Assembly (NCBI GenBank): GCA_035446985.1
Contig: DAOTGG010000002.1
Span: 10,491-74,490 of the forward strand
Reading direction: 5' to 3'
Source of the DNA: JAQUSX01 sp035446985
GTDB lineage: Bacteria; Bacillota; Clostridia; Christensenellales; CAG-314
DNA length: 64,000 nucleotides
Both the position numbers and the translations under genes were made by a program. The notes beneath the pieces were generated by a model, which was not told the DNA's origin, did no database searches, and saw only the letters and a program-made list of their open reading frames with translations. Shown piece by piece: positions 1 through 8,560 of the stretch (positions are counted from its first letter, which is position 1; every line of letters begins with the position of its first letter).

Positions 1-15
1 AAATTAATTGCTTGA

Positions 16-1977
16 ATGAATAAATCTAAATTGAGAAAATTACAAATTATTTTACTCCCGTCGATAGTCCTGATAGCTTTCGCGATTATTTTTCTACAAT
101 TTTTATATACTCTAAAAAAGGACATAACCAACCTTACTTATGAGGATTTGCAAAACACCTCGGTGCAACAGTCAGAAATTATTTCCGTAAAGCTTAACGG
201 TCAGTATGAAATGCTGAATTCGATTTCTAATCATATTAAAAACAACTACGACGATCATGATTTAGCTCAAACGGCAGCGATGCTCAAAGATTTTTCAGTT
301 AACAGCGGTTTCACTTTTTTGGGAATATCGTCGCTCAACGGTTATACTGTCACAAGCGATGATCAAAGTTTTGACATTAGTCACCATAAATATTTCCAGT
401 CAACCATTGACGGCAAAAACTCCATAGAAAAAATGAACGGGGATGAAATACTTTCCGATGATTCTATCGTTTTGTCTGTTCCCGTTTATTCATCAGATGG
501 TTCGACGGTTGTAGCCGTGCTTACGGGGGGAATGATCGAGTCAGATTTTTACTCTTTGCTTTATTCTTCCGACTATGATGAAAACACTTATTCTTTTGTT
601 GTTGACAACAACGGCTACGTTATCATTCCCAGCCAAAATCCTAATTTCTTACATACAACAAATAATATTTTTGATATATATAAAGAATCGGAAAATCATC
701 AATCAGCGTTGGACGAATTTACGCGAAAAATAGAATCTGACACTTCAGACGTTTTATATTTGGAAATTGCGGATTCTGACAGATATGTGTTTTACACAAG
801 TTTCAATGACAGCATAACTAATTTGCCCAGCGGAGCGGAAAACTGGTATCTGTTTACTTCGGTATCGACGGAAGCCGTTGATATCAAAAATAACTTTTTA
901 CCGCAGACTGTCTCTGTTTTGACAATAGAATTGTTTTTTGTAGCCGCTTTCTGTTTCGGTTACGTGTTCTATTTGGAATACCGTAAAAATATGTCTATCG
1001 AACAAGAAACTCAGGTTTTGCGTGAAAACGAAGAAATGTATAGAGTTATTAACGACTTTTCAGATAACATAATCTTCCTTTACGACCACTCGACTCAAAA
1101 ACTTAATTTCAATAATAAATACGAAAAACTTTTCAAACACAGACCTTTTACGGAATCTGCGGAAAATCATAATGGCGTCAACCCGTATATAAATAAGTAC
1201 GATTACTCCGCATACGCGAAATTTATTAACGATATAGCAGAAGGCTTGCCAAAGGCGGCGGCAGAGTTTCGTCTTTTGCGTCCCGACGGCTTATTTGACT
1301 GGTACAAAGCCGATATAACCACTCTTTTCGATAACGATGGAAAGCCCACAAAATCTATCGGCAGACTTGCTAATGTGCAGGAACACCACACAAAAATAGA
1401 AGAGCTTACTTTGCGCGCAGAGACTGACTCGCTCACAAGAATATTGAACCATTTTGCAATGAAAGAAAAAATCAACAGATATCTTGCCGAAAACGGTAAA
1501 GGCAGCACACATGCGTTTTTATATGTTGATATAGACAATTTTAAAGCGGTAAACGACACGTTCGGACACTTGTTGGGCGACGAAATTCTTGTAAATATAG
1601 CGACGAAAATGCGGCAGATTTTCCGCGAAACGGATTTTGTCGGCAGAATGGGCGGAGATGAATTTGCTGTTTTTGTCAAAGATATGCACTATGAGGCGAT
1701 GATACATAAAAAAACTCAAAACCTTTTAGACGCTATCTGCCAGATACAACTCCCGGACAGGGACGTAAAATTGTCTTGCAGTATCGGCATATCCATTTAT
1801 TCAAAACACGGAAAAACTTTTGAAAAACTTTATAAAAATGCCGACAGAGCTTTGTACAGAGCAAAATCTATCAAAAATACTTATATTATTTATTCGGCAA
1901 ACGATGCCGACATGCAAATAGGCGCTCATGATCCTGTCCTTAACGCGGATGATCAGACTGATGATAAAATTCAATAA
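16..1977 (+). CDS. Membrane-bound sensor diguanylate cyclase (Cache-PAS-GGDEF)
   Basis: Predicted to make cyclic-di-GMP from two GTP in response to an extracellular ligand. An N-terminal membrane segment (about residues 12-32) is followed by an extracytoplasmic region of about 260 residues with Cache-like character, a second membrane segment (about 298-322), a PAS-like region (about 340-455) and a C-terminal GGDEF domain. The active-site loop reads GRMGGDEFAVF. A product-inhibition I-site (RETD) sits exactly five residues before GGDEF, so feedback control is likely. There is no EAL or HD-GYP domain, and no obvious c-di-GMP effector nearby. The ATG at 16 is close to the window edge, so its ribosome binding site is not visible and an earlier start cannot be excluded. 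The ligand is unknown. Confidence 0.93.
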   Translation: MNKSKLRKLQIILLPSIVLIAFAIIFLQFLYTLKKDITNLTYEDLQNTSVQQSEIISVKLNGQYEMLNSISNHIKNNYDDHDLAQTAAMLKDFSVNSGFTFLGISSLNGYTVTSDDQSFDISHHKYFQSTIDGKNSIEKMNGDEILSDDSIVLSVPVYSSDGSTVVAVLTGGMIESDFYSLLYSSDYDENTYSFVVDNNGYVIIPSQNPNFLHTTNNIFDIYKESENHQSALDEFTRKIESDTSDVLYLEIADSDRYVFYTSFNDSITNLPSGAENWYLFTSVSTEAVDIKNNFLPQTVSVLTIELFFVAAFCFGYVFYLEYRKNMSIEQETQVLRENEEMYRVINDFSDNIIFLYDHSTQKLNFNNKYEKLFKHRPFTESAENHNGVNPYINKYDYSAYAKFINDIAEGLPKAAAEFRLLRPDGLFDWYKADITTLFDNDGKPTKSIGRLANVQEHHTKIEELTLRAETDSLTRILNHFAMKEKINRYLAENGKGSTHAFLYVDIDNFKAVNDTFGHLLGDEILVNIATKMRQIFRETDFVGRMGGDEFAVFVKDMHYEAMIHKKTQNLLDAICQIQLPDRDVKLSCSIGISIYSKHGKTFEKLYKNADRALYRAKSIKNTYIIYSANDADMQIGAHDPVLNADDQTDDKIQ

Positions 1978-2012
1978 TGATCAAATAAGTAAAATTTTTT
2001 TAAAAAATATTA

Positions 2013-2038
2013 AGCGGCGAAATTCAGCCGCTTTTTTG
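2013..2038 (+). terminator. Intrinsic terminator of the diguanylate cyclase gene
   Basis: Stem AGCGGC (2013-2018) pairs with GCCGCT (2027-2032) and is followed by a T run, 36 nt after the stop codon. Confidence 0.85.
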
Positions 2039-2148
2039 TTTTTTTGCTTATTTAAAAGTGAATATGTTTAATTTAAAGCTTGTAGCGACAACACAATGAC
2101 TTGCAAAATTTAATTAAGGTTTTATTATTTCTACACTTGGAATTTTTT

Positions 2149-2183
2149 AAAAAAAACCGTCCGCGCATTTTTACGCGGACGGT
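2149..2183 (-). terminator. Intrinsic terminator downstream of mgsA
   Basis: Perfect 10-bp stem (2156-2165 with 2174-2183) followed on the minus strand by an eight-base T run. It closes the minus-strand run of genes that ends with mgsA. Confidence 0.9.
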
Positions 2184-2240
2184 TATAATTTATTTAATCT
2201 ATTTAACTAATAAATAAACTCTAATGTACTAAATGAAATG

Positions 2241-2636
2241 CTAAACGGATTCGTGGAATTTTCTGAACGTATCGTTATTAACGGCGTAGAGCATTATTTC
2301 CGCGCTTTTTACGTTCGTCGCTAACGGAATCCCCTGAACGTCGCAAAGACGCAACAAAGCCGAAACGTCGGGTTCGTGAGGTTGCGCGGTAAGCGGATCA
2401 CGCAAAAATATAACTAAGTCAAGCTTGTCTTCGGCAATCATAGAACCGATTTGCTGATCTCCGCCGAGCGGACCGCTTTTCATACAATGTATATCAAGTC
2501 CCGTTTCCTGCATAATAAGTTTTCCCGTAGTGCCTGTCGCATAGAGCGTATGTTTTGCCAGCACGTCGCGGTATTTCGTCGCAAGTTTAATCATATCGGC
2601 TTTTTTCTTATCGTGGGCAATCAAAGCAATTTTCAT
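2241..2636 (-). CDS. mgsA: Methylglyoxal synthase
   Basis: Converts dihydroxyacetone phosphate to methylglyoxal and phosphate, a cytoplasmic bypass of lower glycolysis used when phosphorylated sugars accumulate. The 131-residue length is typical. The hallmark GPLGGDQQIG (about 55-64, catalytic Asp60), FLRDPL (Asp80) and the His of QPHEPD (His87) match the catalytic residues described for the E. coli enzyme. The ribosome binding site AAGGAGG lies about 7 nt before the ATG. It is the last gene of a minus-strand series also holding pepF, galU and a permease, and has its own terminator about 60 nt downstream. Identification is secure. Confidence 0.97.
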   Translation of the reverse strand: MKIALIAHDKKKADMIKLATKYRDVLAKHTLYATGTTGKLIMQETGLDIHCMKSGPLGGDQQIGSMIAEDKLDLVIFLRDPLTAQPHEPDVSALLRLCDVQGIPLATNVKSAEIMLYAVNNDTFRKFHESV

Positions 2637-2698
2637 ATATTTTACCTCCTTAAAGGTTTTGAATCGGCTATAATTTATCTAAAAAATTTAACTCAAAT

Positions 2699-4003
2699 TT
2701 AAAACGGTTTCCATACTAACCACACTAATACATAACCCGTAATAACCGCGGCGAGAGTAAACGGAACGCCGATTTTTAAGAAATCTCGATTTTTGACTTC
2801 GCAGCCTTCTTTTCTTAAAATTCCTATCGCTGTGATATTCGCGCTCGCGCCTATCGGCGTAAGGTTGCCGCCTAATGTCGCCCCTACAAGCAAACCAAAA
2901 TAAAACAGTCTCGGATCAATGGACAAAGCCGCCGCCAAAGCCGTCGTTACGGGAAGCATGGTCGCTACGTATGGAATATTGTCAACAAACGCGCTTATAA
3001 GTACGCTTGCCCATACGATAATGGTGTATGTCCAGAAAATATTGCCGCCCCCGATAGACGCTATAAGCTCGCTTATTCTAGTGATTATACCTGCGTCCCT
3101 TATTCCGCCGATAACCAAAAACAAACTGGCTAATAAAAGCAATGTGAAAAAGTCGATTTCCGCAAAAGTTTTTTTGATAACGGCAAACTTTTTCTGTTTT
3201 ATCATTTCATAGATTAGCAAAGCGAAGAAAACAGTTACGCAGATAACGCCGTTAGTCAAGTTTTGACCGCCTATCATTATGTCAAATTTATCAAAGAACG
3301 AAGCGACAATCAGCAGCACTATAGTAAGCAACATAGCTATACTTGGAACGTAATCTTCCACTTTCGTTTCTTCCAAAGAATCGATAGGCTGTTTTTCCTT
3401 GCGGAAAATAAACAGTAATATTATCAGCGAAACAAGCGCGCCTATTTCCGTAACGAAGAACATACTCATTTTGCCGTCCATAAAGAAGAAATCGACAAAA
3501 TTCATATTAGCTTCGCCAGCCATCATTATGCTGGTGGTATCGCCGACAAGCGTCGCGGCTCCCTGCAGGTTGCTGGATACCGAAATAGCGATAAGTATCG
3601 GTACGGGCGATATTTTAAGCTTTCTGCATATCGTTAATGCTACTGGCGCAATCATTAAAACCGTCGCGACGTTATCTACAAAAGCCGATACGATGCCCGC
3701 AAACAGCGACAAAGCGCACGTCGTCCACATTACGTTCGGCGTCTTTTTTATGATAATATCCGCCATTTTAGCGGGCATTTTGCTTTCAATAAACAGCGAT
3801 ACCGTGCCCATCGTGCCTCCTATCATAAGCAGCACGTTCCAGTTGATGGTTTCTAATATTTTACCGTAATCAAGTATGCCGAATACGATGAACAATACCG
3901 CTGTACCGAGAGCGATATAAGCTCTGTATTTTTGAAAAATTAACAGCAGCGCGTACATAGCCAAAAACAAGACGAGCGCGACTATTTCCCATGTGCCCCA
4001 CAT
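2699..4003 (-). CDS. ArsB/NhaD-type (ion transporter superfamily) permease
   Basis: A 434-residue polytopic membrane protein of the ArsB/NhaD/CitM-like ion transporter superfamily, with about 11-12 hydrophobic segments. The internal duplication typical of the superfamily is visible: SAFVDNVATVLMIAPV in the first half and SAFVDNIPYVATMLPV in the second, where the paired Asp-Asn motifs form the substrate site. The substrate (arsenite, sodium/proton, dicarboxylate or other anion) cannot be read from the sequence, and no arsR or arsC is nearby. It ends 62 nt upstream of mgsA and follows the Dabb gene after a gap that holds a compact pair of overlapping inverted repeats. Confidence 0.85.
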   Translation of the reverse strand: MWGTWEIVALVLFLAMYALLLIFQKYRAYIALGTAVLFIVFGILDYGKILETINWNVLLMIGGTMGTVSLFIESKMPAKMADIIIKKTPNVMWTTCALSLFAGIVSAFVDNVATVLMIAPVALTICRKLKISPVPILIAISVSSNLQGAATLVGDTTSIMMAGEANMNFVDFFFMDGKMSMFFVTEIGALVSLIILLFIFRKEKQPIDSLEETKVEDYVPSIAMLLTIVLLIVASFFDKFDIMIGGQNLTNGVICVTVFFALLIYEMIKQKKFAVIKKTFAEIDFFTLLLLASLFLVIGGIRDAGIITRISELIASIGGGNIFWTYTIIVWASVLISAFVDNIPYVATMLPVTTALAAALSIDPRLFYFGLLVGATLGGNLTPIGASANITAIGILRKEGCEVKNRDFLKIGVPFTLAAVITGYVLVWLVWKPF

Positions 4004-4024
4004 ATAAGTATATTTTCCTTTTAG

Positions 4025-4067
4025 TTAAGTAGTATCGCCGTTAAATATTTTTATCTACTTAACGGCG
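4025..4067. repeat. Two overlapping inverted repeats that share one arm
   Basis: TTAAGTAG (4025-4032) is complementary to CTACTTAA (4055-4062), and CGCCGTTAA (4036-4044) is complementary to TTAACGGCG (4059-4067). The right-hand arms overlap in TTAA, so the full-length hairpins compete. The element lies between the Dabb stop codon and the permease start. Confidence 0.6.
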
Positions 4068-4077
4068 TTAAGTCTTT

Positions 4078-4368
4078 TTAGTATTCGTAATCCACGATCG
4101 CAGAAGCCGTACGGTTTTCATGCACGTATTTTTTTACGACAGAACAATGATACTCGTCGTTAGCGTAATCCGTTAATGCCTGTCTGTCTTTTACGACAAC
4201 TTCCAAAGCCACGTCGTAGGAACGCTCTGTGCAGCCAAAATCCTCTCCCGCTTTTATATCGATAATCTGAGGAACCTTGCCTTTCATCGACAAAAATACT
4301 TCCACGAGTTTTGCTTTACTTTCTATGGAATTATCTTTTAGTTTCGTAAATACTATGTGTTTTACCAT
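4078..4368 (-). CDS. Stress-responsive alpha/beta-barrel (Dabb) domain protein
   Basis: A 96-residue protein covering one Dabb (dimeric ferredoxin-like alpha/beta barrel) domain. It begins MVKHIVFTKLKD, the usual first strand of the family, and carries the conserved His near the N terminus. The family is small, dimeric and cytosolic; most bacterial members have no assigned reaction. I place the start at the ATG at 4368, preceded by GGGAG at a good distance, rather than at the TTG 15 nt upstream. It lies between pepF (24 nt upstream) and the permease gene and is probably co-transcribed with them. Confidence 0.85.
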   Translation of the reverse strand: MVKHIVFTKLKDNSIESKAKLVEVFLSMKGKVPQIIDIKAGEDFGCTERSYDVALEVVVKDRQALTDYANDEYHCSVVKKYVHENRTASAIVDYEY

Positions 4369-4392
4369 TCTTTTTACTCCCAAAAAATTCTT

Positions 4393-6177
4393 TTATTCGC
4401 AAAGTTTTTTGAGTTGGTCAAGCGTGTCCATAAATGATTTTGCAACCGTTTCAAATGGTTCTGCGGTCGTAAGATCAACGCCTGCCGCTTTCAATTCGCT
4501 TACGGGGTCCATACTGCAACCCATTGTCAAGAACTTTTTGTATCGGGTAACGGCGGGTTCGCCTTCCTTTAATATTTTTTGAGCAAGAGTAATCGCGCTG
4601 GTAATTCCCGTCGCGTATTTATAAACGTAAAACGCGCGGTAGAAATGCGGTATGCGGCTCCATTCGTATTTGATTTGTTCGTTATGCACAACTTCGTCGC
4701 CATAATATTTTTTATTTAATTCGTAATATTTTTCGTTAAGTAAATCAGCTGCAAGAGGTTGACCTTTTTCTGCGTAATCGTGCGCTATCGCTTCAAATTC
4801 CGCGAACATTGTCTGACGGTACATAGTCGTGCGTATCATATCGAGATAATAAGACAACAAATATTTTTTAACATTTACATCCGTAACCGTGTTGAGCAAA
4901 TAGTTAAGCAGCAAGACTTCGTTGCAAGTGCTGGCAACTTCCGCCACAAAAATTTTGTATCCAGCTTTTGCATAAGGCTGTGTGTTGCTTGAATAATAGC
5001 TGTGCATACTGTGACCAAGTTCGTGAGCTATCGTAAAAATATCGTGTGTGGTTTTTTGATAGTTAAGCATTACGTACGGGTGAACTCCGAAAACGCCCAG
5101 CGAATATGCGCCGCTGCGTTTGGTCGGCGTCTCGTGAACGTCCATCCATCTTTCGTCTTTTGCTTTTTTGAGAAGCGCCTGATAATCCTCGCCGAGAGGT
5201 TTTAATCCTTTAAGCACATACTGGAACGCTTCTTCAAAGTCGCAGGACAAATCCGCGTTTTCTATCATCGGAACAGACAAGTCGTACATATTAAGCTCTT
5301 TTACTTTCAGCACTTTTTTACGCAGCCCGATATATTCGTGCAAAGGCTCGAGAGTGCCGTTGACGCTTTTAATCAAATTGTCATAGACGACTTTGTCAAC
5401 TTTTTCATTAAATAAAGCGGCTTCCATTGCGCTGCCAAAGTTTCTTGCTTTCGCGTTGAAAATATCTTTTTTTACGCTTCCTTCATACACCGCAGAAATA
5501 GTGTTGATTAAATCAATAAATCCTTTGTAATAACGCTCAAAAGCGGCTTTTCTAACGCTTTGGTCGCGGTTTTGAAGGCAGGTGGCGTATGAGCCGTGAG
5601 TCAGTTTAACTTCTTTTCCGTCCACGGTAATAGAACCAAAATCTATGTCGCCGCTATCGAGACGATTAAAAATTTCCTGGAAAAATCTTTCAAAATCGCC
5701 GCACATAGCCATCAGCTTTTCTTCGTTTTCAGATAAAATATGTGCCTTGCCGTCGCGCATATCTTTTAATCTTTCCGTGTAATCGCTGAATGCGGGGTCG
5801 GCTATCATTTTGTTAAATTCATCTTCGGAAAGTTTGCTCATTTCCGGATCGATAAAAGCTATTTTTTCCGCGAATTTAGAAAACATAGACGAAACCTTGC
5901 CGTAACGGGTTTGAGCGTCGGAATCTTTGCTGTCTTCGCAATAATTCATAAATGCGTAACTTTCGAGACGGTCGAAAGACAACAGAAGTGAATCGAGTTT
6001 TCTCATCATTTCCAAAATAACTTTAGGTTCATTCAGTTTGCCCTTATAGCAATCAAAATCACCTATTCGATTTGAAGCGGCTTCAAATGACGTCTCCCAG
6101 TCTTTTACCGTTTTAAAAATATTGCCGAGATTCCATTTGTAATTTTCAGGAATTTCCGTTCTGTTTGTGTAACTCAT
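4393..6177 (-). CDS. pepF: Oligoendopeptidase F (M3B zinc metallopeptidase)
   Basis: Cytoplasmic zinc endopeptidase that cleaves short peptides. The length of 594 residues is normal for the family. The zinc signature AHELGHSMHSYY holds HELGH at 385-389, and a downstream conserved Glu in the VAEVASTCNE segment supplies the third ligand. An N-terminal helical PepF-type domain precedes the catalytic domain. It starts 20 nt downstream of galU, so the two are likely co-transcribed. Nothing in the gene appears broken. Confidence 0.96.
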   Translation of the reverse strand: MSYTNRTEIPENYKWNLGNIFKTVKDWETSFEAASNRIGDFDCYKGKLNEPKVILEMMRKLDSLLLSFDRLESYAFMNYCEDSKDSDAQTRYGKVSSMFSKFAEKIAFIDPEMSKLSEDEFNKMIADPAFSDYTERLKDMRDGKAHILSENEEKLMAMCGDFERFFQEIFNRLDSGDIDFGSITVDGKEVKLTHGSYATCLQNRDQSVRKAAFERYYKGFIDLINTISAVYEGSVKKDIFNAKARNFGSAMEAALFNEKVDKVVYDNLIKSVNGTLEPLHEYIGLRKKVLKVKELNMYDLSVPMIENADLSCDFEEAFQYVLKGLKPLGEDYQALLKKAKDERWMDVHETPTKRSGAYSLGVFGVHPYVMLNYQKTTHDIFTIAHELGHSMHSYYSSNTQPYAKAGYKIFVAEVASTCNEVLLLNYLLNTVTDVNVKKYLLSYYLDMIRTTMYRQTMFAEFEAIAHDYAEKGQPLAADLLNEKYYELNKKYYGDEVVHNEQIKYEWSRIPHFYRAFYVYKYATGITSAITLAQKILKEGEPAVTRYKKFLTMGCSMDPVSELKAAGVDLTTAEPFETVAKSFMDTLDQLKKLCE

Positions 6178-6196
6178 TTTGCTCTCCTTGATTTAT

Positions 6197-7078
6197 TTAT
6201 TTAATTTTTAAACTTTTTATATATTTGGTAAATTTCGCCCCAATTTCGGGGTGTCTCATACCGTATTCGACGCTTGCTTGCATATACCCGAGTTTGTCGC
6301 CCAAGTCGTATCTAAGTCCGTCAAAATCATACGCCATTATGCCTTTTTCCGCCGCTTGCAGTTTCAAACTGTCGGTGAATTGAAGTTCGCCGTTAGCAGC
6401 AACAGGCGTGCGGCGTATATAATCGTAAAAATCTCCGCTGATGACGTACCTTCCCAATGGCGCCAGCAAACTTTTTATTTGGTCGTCGGTTTTCGGTTTT
6501 TCAATTACAGACCTGATCAAATGATTTTTTCCATAACTTTCGACAACGTCGCAGGAAGCGTATTTTGAGATAGCCTCTCTGGTGACTGTCTGCACACCCA
6601 AAACCGTTTTGCCGTATGCGTCAAAACAATCCAGCAGTTGTTTTGTAACGGGAGTGTTGCCGTTGGTGTACATAGCGTCGTCGCCGTTAAGTACCGCCAC
6701 AGGCTCGCCGTCGGCAAATTTTTCCGCAAGTAACACGGCTGCGCCGCTGCCCGTAGCTACCTGCTGATAGACGAAACTGAACTTCGCTCGTTTCGTTATG
6801 TTTTCAACAATCTGCTTTTCTTTCAATTTTCCGCGGCTTTCCAAAAATTCTTCAAGCGTCGTGTCAACAGAAAAATGTTTTACAATCGCTTGTTTTTCGG
6901 GACTGATTACGAAAAGTATATCAGTAATGCCGCTTTCGACGGTTTCGTCGACTATTATTTCCAGCGACGGTCTGTCCACTATCGCTATCATTTCTTTGGG
7001 CATAGCTTTGGTGTAAGGCAAAAATCTAGTGCCTCTGCCCGCCGCTAATATTACCGCTTTTTTTACTTTTTCACTCAT
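6197..7078 (-). CDS. galU: UTP-glucose-1-phosphate uridylyltransferase
   Basis: Makes UDP-glucose from UTP and glucose-1-phosphate for envelope polysaccharide and glycolipid synthesis. The 293-residue protein opens with the nucleotidyltransferase signature KKAVILAAGRGTRFLPYTKAMPKE, which contains the GxGTR nucleotide loop and the conserved Lys-Pro-Lys/Met-Pro-Lys segment. The later VLNGDDAMY and FIEKP-like VIEKPK motifs fit. The ribosome binding site AAGGA lies 8 nt before the ATG. It sits immediately after galE on the same strand, so UDP-glucose and UDP-galactose supply are encoded side by side. The gap from galE is 157 nt, enough for a separate promoter. Confidence 0.96.
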   Translation of the reverse strand: MSEKVKKAVILAAGRGTRFLPYTKAMPKEMIAIVDRPSLEIIVDETVESGITDILFVISPEKQAIVKHFSVDTTLEEFLESRGKLKEKQIVENITKRAKFSFVYQQVATGSGAAVLLAEKFADGEPVAVLNGDDAMYTNGNTPVTKQLLDCFDAYGKTVLGVQTVTREAISKYASCDVVESYGKNHLIRSVIEKPKTDDQIKSLLAPLGRYVISGDFYDYIRRTPVAANGELQFTDSLKLQAAEKGIMAYDFDGLRYDLGDKLGYMQASVEYGMRHPEIGAKFTKYIKSLKIK

Positions 7079-7235
7079 AAAATAAATCCTTATAATAAAC
7101 GACTTTATAAAAAATCGTTAAAGTAAACTTTGTTATTTTTTTGAAGAATCTAATGTCAAAAAAATTTTATATATACTAACGCGGTTGCAAATACATTCGA
7201 GATTCAACACAGTCGCTAAGATGCGAACGAGAATT

Positions 7236-8255
7236 TTAATTACTTTTTTGACGGGCTTTTTTCAAAGTCAAAGCAAAATTCACGCTGTCGCGCGCCATAT
7301 CGTCAAGATTGTATTCGCATTTAAAACCGAGTTCGCGGTTTGCCTTCGACGGGTCAGCAAAATACAAATCCACATCGCCCGCGCGTCTCGGCGCAAAAGA
7401 GTACGGTATTTGTTTACCCCATGCGCGTGAAAAAGCGTCGATTACATCCAATACGCTGTAACCCTTGCCCGTACCGAGATTATACGTAACCAAACCGCAG
7501 TTAGTCGCGAGTTTATTAAGAGCCAATATATGTCCTTTCGCTAAATCAACTACGTGAATATAATCGCGTACGCCCGTTCCGTCGGGAGTATCGTAATCGT
7601 TTCCGAAAACGTTTATTTTCGGCAGCTCGCCCATTATTACTTTTATAAGGTAGGGCGCGAGATTATTTGGAATATCGTTAGGATTTTCGCCGATAAGACC
7701 GCTTTCGTGCGCGCCGATAGGATTGAAATATCTAAGCAAAGCGACGTTCAAACTTTTGTCCGCGTTGCAAATATCGCTCAATATGCGTTCGTTCATAAAT
7801 TTCGTCCAGCCATAAGGATTAGCGCAGGATAATTTCGCGTTTTCATTAACTGGCGAAGATTCGGGCTTGCCGTAAACGGTTGCGGAAGAAGAAAAAACCA
7901 AATTTTTGCAACCGTGTTTTTTCATGCATTCGATAAGGTTCAGGGTGCTGTCAAGGTTGTTTCGATAATAAAGCAAAGGTTTTTCCACGCTTTCGCCCAC
8001 AGCTTTGAATCCAGCCATATGAATAACAGCGTCACAATTATTCTGCTCAAATACTTTTTCCGTAGCTGCCTTATCAAGCATATCGACTTTGTAAAAAATC
8101 GGGCGAATACCCGTGATTTTTTTTATGCTATCAAGTACGCTCTCGTTACTATTAGAAAGATTATCGAGAACAACGCATTCGTGATTTTGTTTTAATAGTT
8201 CGACGACGACGTGACTGCCAATATAACCCGTGCCGCCCGTTACAAGAACTTTCAT
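7236..8255 (-). CDS. galE: UDP-glucose 4-epimerase
   Basis: Interconverts UDP-glucose and UDP-galactose with bound NAD. The 339-residue short-chain dehydrogenase begins with the Rossmann motif GGTGYIGSH and carries SSSATVYG (catalytic Ser) and the YGWTK motif (Tyr-x3-Lys), all in their expected places. The ribosome binding site AAAAGGGG precedes the ATG. It lies upstream of galU, and a sigma-A-type promoter at 8304-8331 is well placed to start the galE-galU-pepF transcript. Confidence 0.97.
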   Translation of the reverse strand: MKVLVTGGTGYIGSHVVVELLKQNHECVVLDNLSNSNESVLDSIKKITGIRPIFYKVDMLDKAATEKVFEQNNCDAVIHMAGFKAVGESVEKPLLYYRNNLDSTLNLIECMKKHGCKNLVFSSSATVYGKPESSPVNENAKLSCANPYGWTKFMNERILSDICNADKSLNVALLRYFNPIGAHESGLIGENPNDIPNNLAPYLIKVIMGELPKINVFGNDYDTPDGTGVRDYIHVVDLAKGHILALNKLATNCGLVTYNLGTGKGYSVLDVIDAFSRAWGKQIPYSFAPRRAGDVDLYFADPSKANRELGFKCEYNLDDMARDSVNFALTLKKARQKSN

Positions 8256-8303
8256 TTTTTTCCCCTTTTTTACGGCGGAAAATCAAAAAATACCGCTTCT
8301 TTC

Positions 8304-8331
8304 ATTATATAATATATCGCCAAAAAAGCAA
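8304..8331 (-). promoter_or_regulatory. Sigma-A promoter for galE
   Basis: On the minus strand TTGCTT (8326-8331), a 16-nt spacer, then TATAAT (8304-8309), about 48 nt before the galE start. The rest of 8332-8500 is AT-rich with no gene that I can see. Confidence 0.65.
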
Positions 8332-8504
8332 GCTGTTTTTTAGACGGCTTATAAGGTAAGACATGAAAAATTTATATTCAATGAAATTGGAAGCGAAACT
8401 TAGACTTAACTCTTTTTAAAATAAAATTGATGAATAATTTTTAAAAAAAGCCTTTCAATAACAAACAAAAAAACTTTCAATAATTTGACTTTTTTTTTAG
8501 TTAA

Positions 8505-8538
8505 AACAAAAGCGTTTCCCAAAAAAGGAAACGCTTTT
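8505..8538 (-). terminator. Intrinsic terminator of the EF-G-like gene
   Basis: Perfect 12-bp stem (8508-8519 with 8527-8538), just past the stop codon. On the minus strand it is followed by T-rich sequence. Confidence 0.88.
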
Positions 8539-8560
8539 AGAATATTGTTTGATTTTAAAT

